Source: Rallus limicola (Eukaryota > Chordata > Aves > Gruiformes > Rallidae). Taken from it: a stretch of DNA of 64,000 nucleotides. Both the position numbers and the translations under genes were made by a program. The notes under the pieces are model-generated. The model ran no database searches. It was not told the origin of the DNA and worked only from the letters and a program-made list of their open reading frames with translations. Position 1 is the first letter of the stretch. Every line of letters begins with the position of its first letter. The DNA lies in assembly GCA_022605955.1 (NCBI GenBank), contig JAKCOZ010000099.1:434001-498000 (forward strand), in the 5' to 3' direction. This document shows positions 62,590 through 64,000 of the stretch, piece by piece.

Positions 62590-63183
62590 CTAACAGGACA
62601 CACGAGCAGACCCTGTCACTTTGACTCTCAGCCTTTTCCTTTGCCTGGAAAGAGGGAACATGCCTGGAACCTCCTACGGTGCTTTTCTCGGCCCTAGCAG
62701 ACTGCAGTTCAAAACATGCTAAACGTCCAGCAATAACTTCTAAAGTAAAGAAGCTAGGCCTGAAAGGCATAGCTCGTCTGAAACCTCCTAACAGGACACA
62801 CGAGCAGACCCTGTCACTTTGGCTCTCAGCCTTTTCCTTTGCCTGGAAAGAGGGAACATGCCTGGAACCTCCTACGGTGCTTTTCTCGGCCCTAGCAGAC
62901 TGCAGTTCAAAACATGCTAAACGTCCAGCAATAACTCCCAAAGAAAAGAAGCTAGGCCTGAAAGGCATAGCTTGTCTGAAACCTCCTAACAGGACACACG
63001 AGCAGACCCTGTCACTTTGGCTCTCAGCCTTTTCCTTTGCCTGGAAAGAGGGAACATGCCTGGAACCTCCTACGGTGCTTTTCTCGGCCCTAGCAGACTG
63101 CAGTTCAAAACATGCTAAACGTCCAGACATAACTCCCAAAGTAAAGAAGCTAGGCCTGAAAGGCATAGCTTGTCTGAAACCTC
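62590..63183. repeat. 594-bp (3-monomer) unit S/U, E, D, copy 1
   Basis: The first monomer has X (62,622) plus S (about 62,738) and U, the second E (about 62,943) and the third D (about 63,126). Apart from the X change the next 594 bp look the same. The same order E, D, S/U occurs at about 50.65-51.07 and 56.6-57.03 kb inside the large blocks, which are the likely source. Confidence 0.8.
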
Positions 63184-63777
63184 CTAACAGGACACACGAG
63201 CAGACCCTGTCACTTTGGCTCTCAGCCTTTTCCTTTGCCTGGAAAGAGGGAACATGCCTGGAACCTCCTACGGTGCTTTTCTCGGCCCTAGCAGACTGCA
63301 GTTCAAAACATGCTAAACGTCCAGCAATAACTTCTAAAGTAAAGAAGCTAGGCCTGAAAGGCATAGCTCGTCTGAAACCTCCTAACAGGACACACGAGCA
63401 GACCCTGTCACTTTGGCTCTCAGCCTTTTCCTTTGCCTGGAAAGAGGGAACATGCCTGGAACCTCCTACGGTGCTTTTCTCGGCCCTAGCAGACTGCAGT
63501 TCAAAACATGCTAAACGTCCAGCAATAACTCCCAAAGAAAAGAAGCTAGGCCTGAAAGGCATAGCTTGTCTGAAACCTCCTAACAGGACACACGAGCAGA
63601 CCCTGTCACTTTGGCTCTCAGCCTTTTCCTTTGCCTGGAAAGAGGGAACATGCCTGGAACCTCCTACGGTGCTTTTCTCGGCCCTAGCAGACTGCAGTTC
63701 AAAACATGCTAAACGTCCAGACATAACTCCCAAAGTAAAGAAGCTAGGCCTGAAAGGCATAGCTTGTCTGAAACCTC
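63184..63777. repeat. 594-bp (3-monomer) unit S/U, E, D, copy 2
   Basis: S (about 63,332) with U, E (about 63,537) and D (about 63,720) lie at exactly 594 bp from copy 1. I see one difference between copies, the absence of X here. Such near-identity marks this as one of the youngest amplifications visible. Confidence 0.8.
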
Positions 63778-64000
63778 CTAACAGGACACACGAGCAGACC
63801 CTGTCACTTTGGCTCTCAGCCTTTTCCTTTGCCTGGAAAGAGGGAACATGCCTGGAACCTCCTACGGTGCTTTTCTCGGCCCTAGCAGACTGCAGTTCAA
63901 AACATGCTAAACGTCCAGCAATAACTTCTAAAGTAAAGAAGCTAGGCCTGAAAGGCATAGCTCGTCTGAAACCTCCTAACAGGACACACGAGCAGACCCT
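63778..64000. repeat. 594-bp unit, copy 3, cut by the window edge
   Basis: One full S/U monomer (63,778-63,975) and 25 bases of the next (63,976-64,000, ending ...GAGCAGACCCT) continue the trimer order. The array clearly goes on beyond the window. Confidence 0.75.

Larger units (their letters stand above)
1..64000. repeat. 198-bp tandem satellite array spanning the entire window (323 full monomers + 25 bp)
   Basis: CTAACAGGACACACGAGCAG recurs every 198 bp from base 1 to the right edge. Phase can be followed without a break: 323 complete monomers and a 25-base partial. Only 19 length changes occur: ten +1, eight -1 and one +19, net +21; all other variation is substitution. Monomers share one orientation, are about 50% GC and carry four CpG sites (monomer positions 14, 88, 100, 135). 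A PstI site (CTGCAG, 113-118 region) and a StuI site (AGGCCT) occur in most monomers. No interspersed element or unique flank is present, so both array ends lie outside the window. I do not recognise the family. A centromeric, subtelomeric or other heterochromatic location is inferred from array type only; a tandemly repeated non-coding transcript or macrosatellite is an alternative. Confidence 0.98.

Noticed and set aside
1..64000. CRISPR array
   Set aside because: Consecutive units are almost identical over their full 198 bp, with no short-repeat plus variable-spacer structure.
1..64000. CENP-B box (TTCG....A..CGGG pattern)
   Set aside because: The consensus monomer contains neither TTCG nor CGGG in the needed arrangement on either strand, nor do the common variants create one.
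1..64000. Transposon, LTR, LINE or SINE insertion
   Set aside because: Phase can be followed through every monomer with only 1-bp and one 19-bp change, leaving no room for an inserted element or target-site duplication.
1..64000. rRNA, tRNA or snRNA gene cluster
   Set aside because: The monomer has no tRNA A/B box pair in the right geometry that I can see, no resemblance to 5S rRNA, and no terminator-like T run beyond CTTTTC.
1..64000. Alpha, beta or gamma satellite, or the avian or duck 190-bp centromere repeats
   Set aside because: Length and sequence do not match primate alpha (171 bp) or beta (68 bp) satellite. A similar length alone does not support assignment to any ~190-bp avian family, and I cannot verify sequence similarity.

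Overview
The whole 64,000-base window is one head-to-tail satellite DNA array. I see no unique sequence, gene, RNA gene, mobile element, CRISPR array or promoter anywhere in it. The monomer is 198 bp and about 50% GC (99 of 198 bases in the first monomer). The window holds 323 complete monomers plus a 25-base partial copy at the right edge (63,976-64,000). All monomers lie in one orientation. By eye most differ from the consensus at only about 0-4 positions. A large, homogenised, single-orientation array like this, with recurrent CpG-to-TpG/CpA variants, points to a eukaryotic chromosome (centromeric, subtelomeric or other heterochromatin) in a species that methylates CpG in the germline. I do not recognise the family and cannot name the species.

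The many long open reading frames are a by-product of the period: 198 is 66 x 3, so one forward frame and one reverse frame happen to be open across monomers. The forward frame has no in-frame ATG. Both frames are cut repeatedly by stop variants that were themselves amplified, and the common variants change the encoded residue. I therefore annotate no CDS.

Variant code used below (position within a monomer that starts CTAACAGG). R = AGCGAGG for AGCTAGG. U = AGCTCGT for AGCTTGT. E = AAAGAAAAG for AAAGTAAAG. S = ACTTCT or ACTTCC for ACTCCC. D = CAGACATA for CAGCAATA. Q = AGGTCACAA for AGTTCAAAA. X = CTTTGACT (TGA stop) for CTTTGGCT. O = AGTTAAAAA (TAA stop) for AGTTCAAAA. G = GGAATAGGT for GGCATAGCT. 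W = AACTGG for AACAGG. L = the unchanged AGCTAGG form with none of these.

Layout. (1) 1-17,047: 86 monomers with no length change; X, E, P-type (CCCCCT) and CTACAGTG variants; a 14-15-monomer block duplicated 8.5-8.7 kb away; two copies of a monomer with an inverted hairpin loop. (2) 17,048-20,914: four single-base insertions, then a patch rich in private substitutions. (3) 20,915-32,796: higher-order repeats of 5 monomers (990 bp) in two alternating types, delimited by the O variant, plus a second cluster of single-base indels. (4) 32,797-47,381: R-rich region with 2-mer and 9-mer (1,782 bp) higher-order repeats, including 9.6 kb with no indel. (5) 47,382 to about 58,900: a tandem duplication of about 29-31 monomers (5.76 kb spacing, growing to 6.14 kb), with an internal 19-bp duplication in the left copy. 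(6) 58,900-64,000: mixed monomers, then a 3-mer (594 bp) higher-order repeat S-E-D running off the right edge.

The summed length changes (nine +1 in two clusters, one further +1 at 31,948, eight -1, and one +19) give a net +21, which matches the observed phase at the right edge. The most informative observations are the hairpin-loop inversion, the indel clusters that may mark assembly errors, the shared 1-bp deletion tracing block duplication, and the CpG decay pattern.
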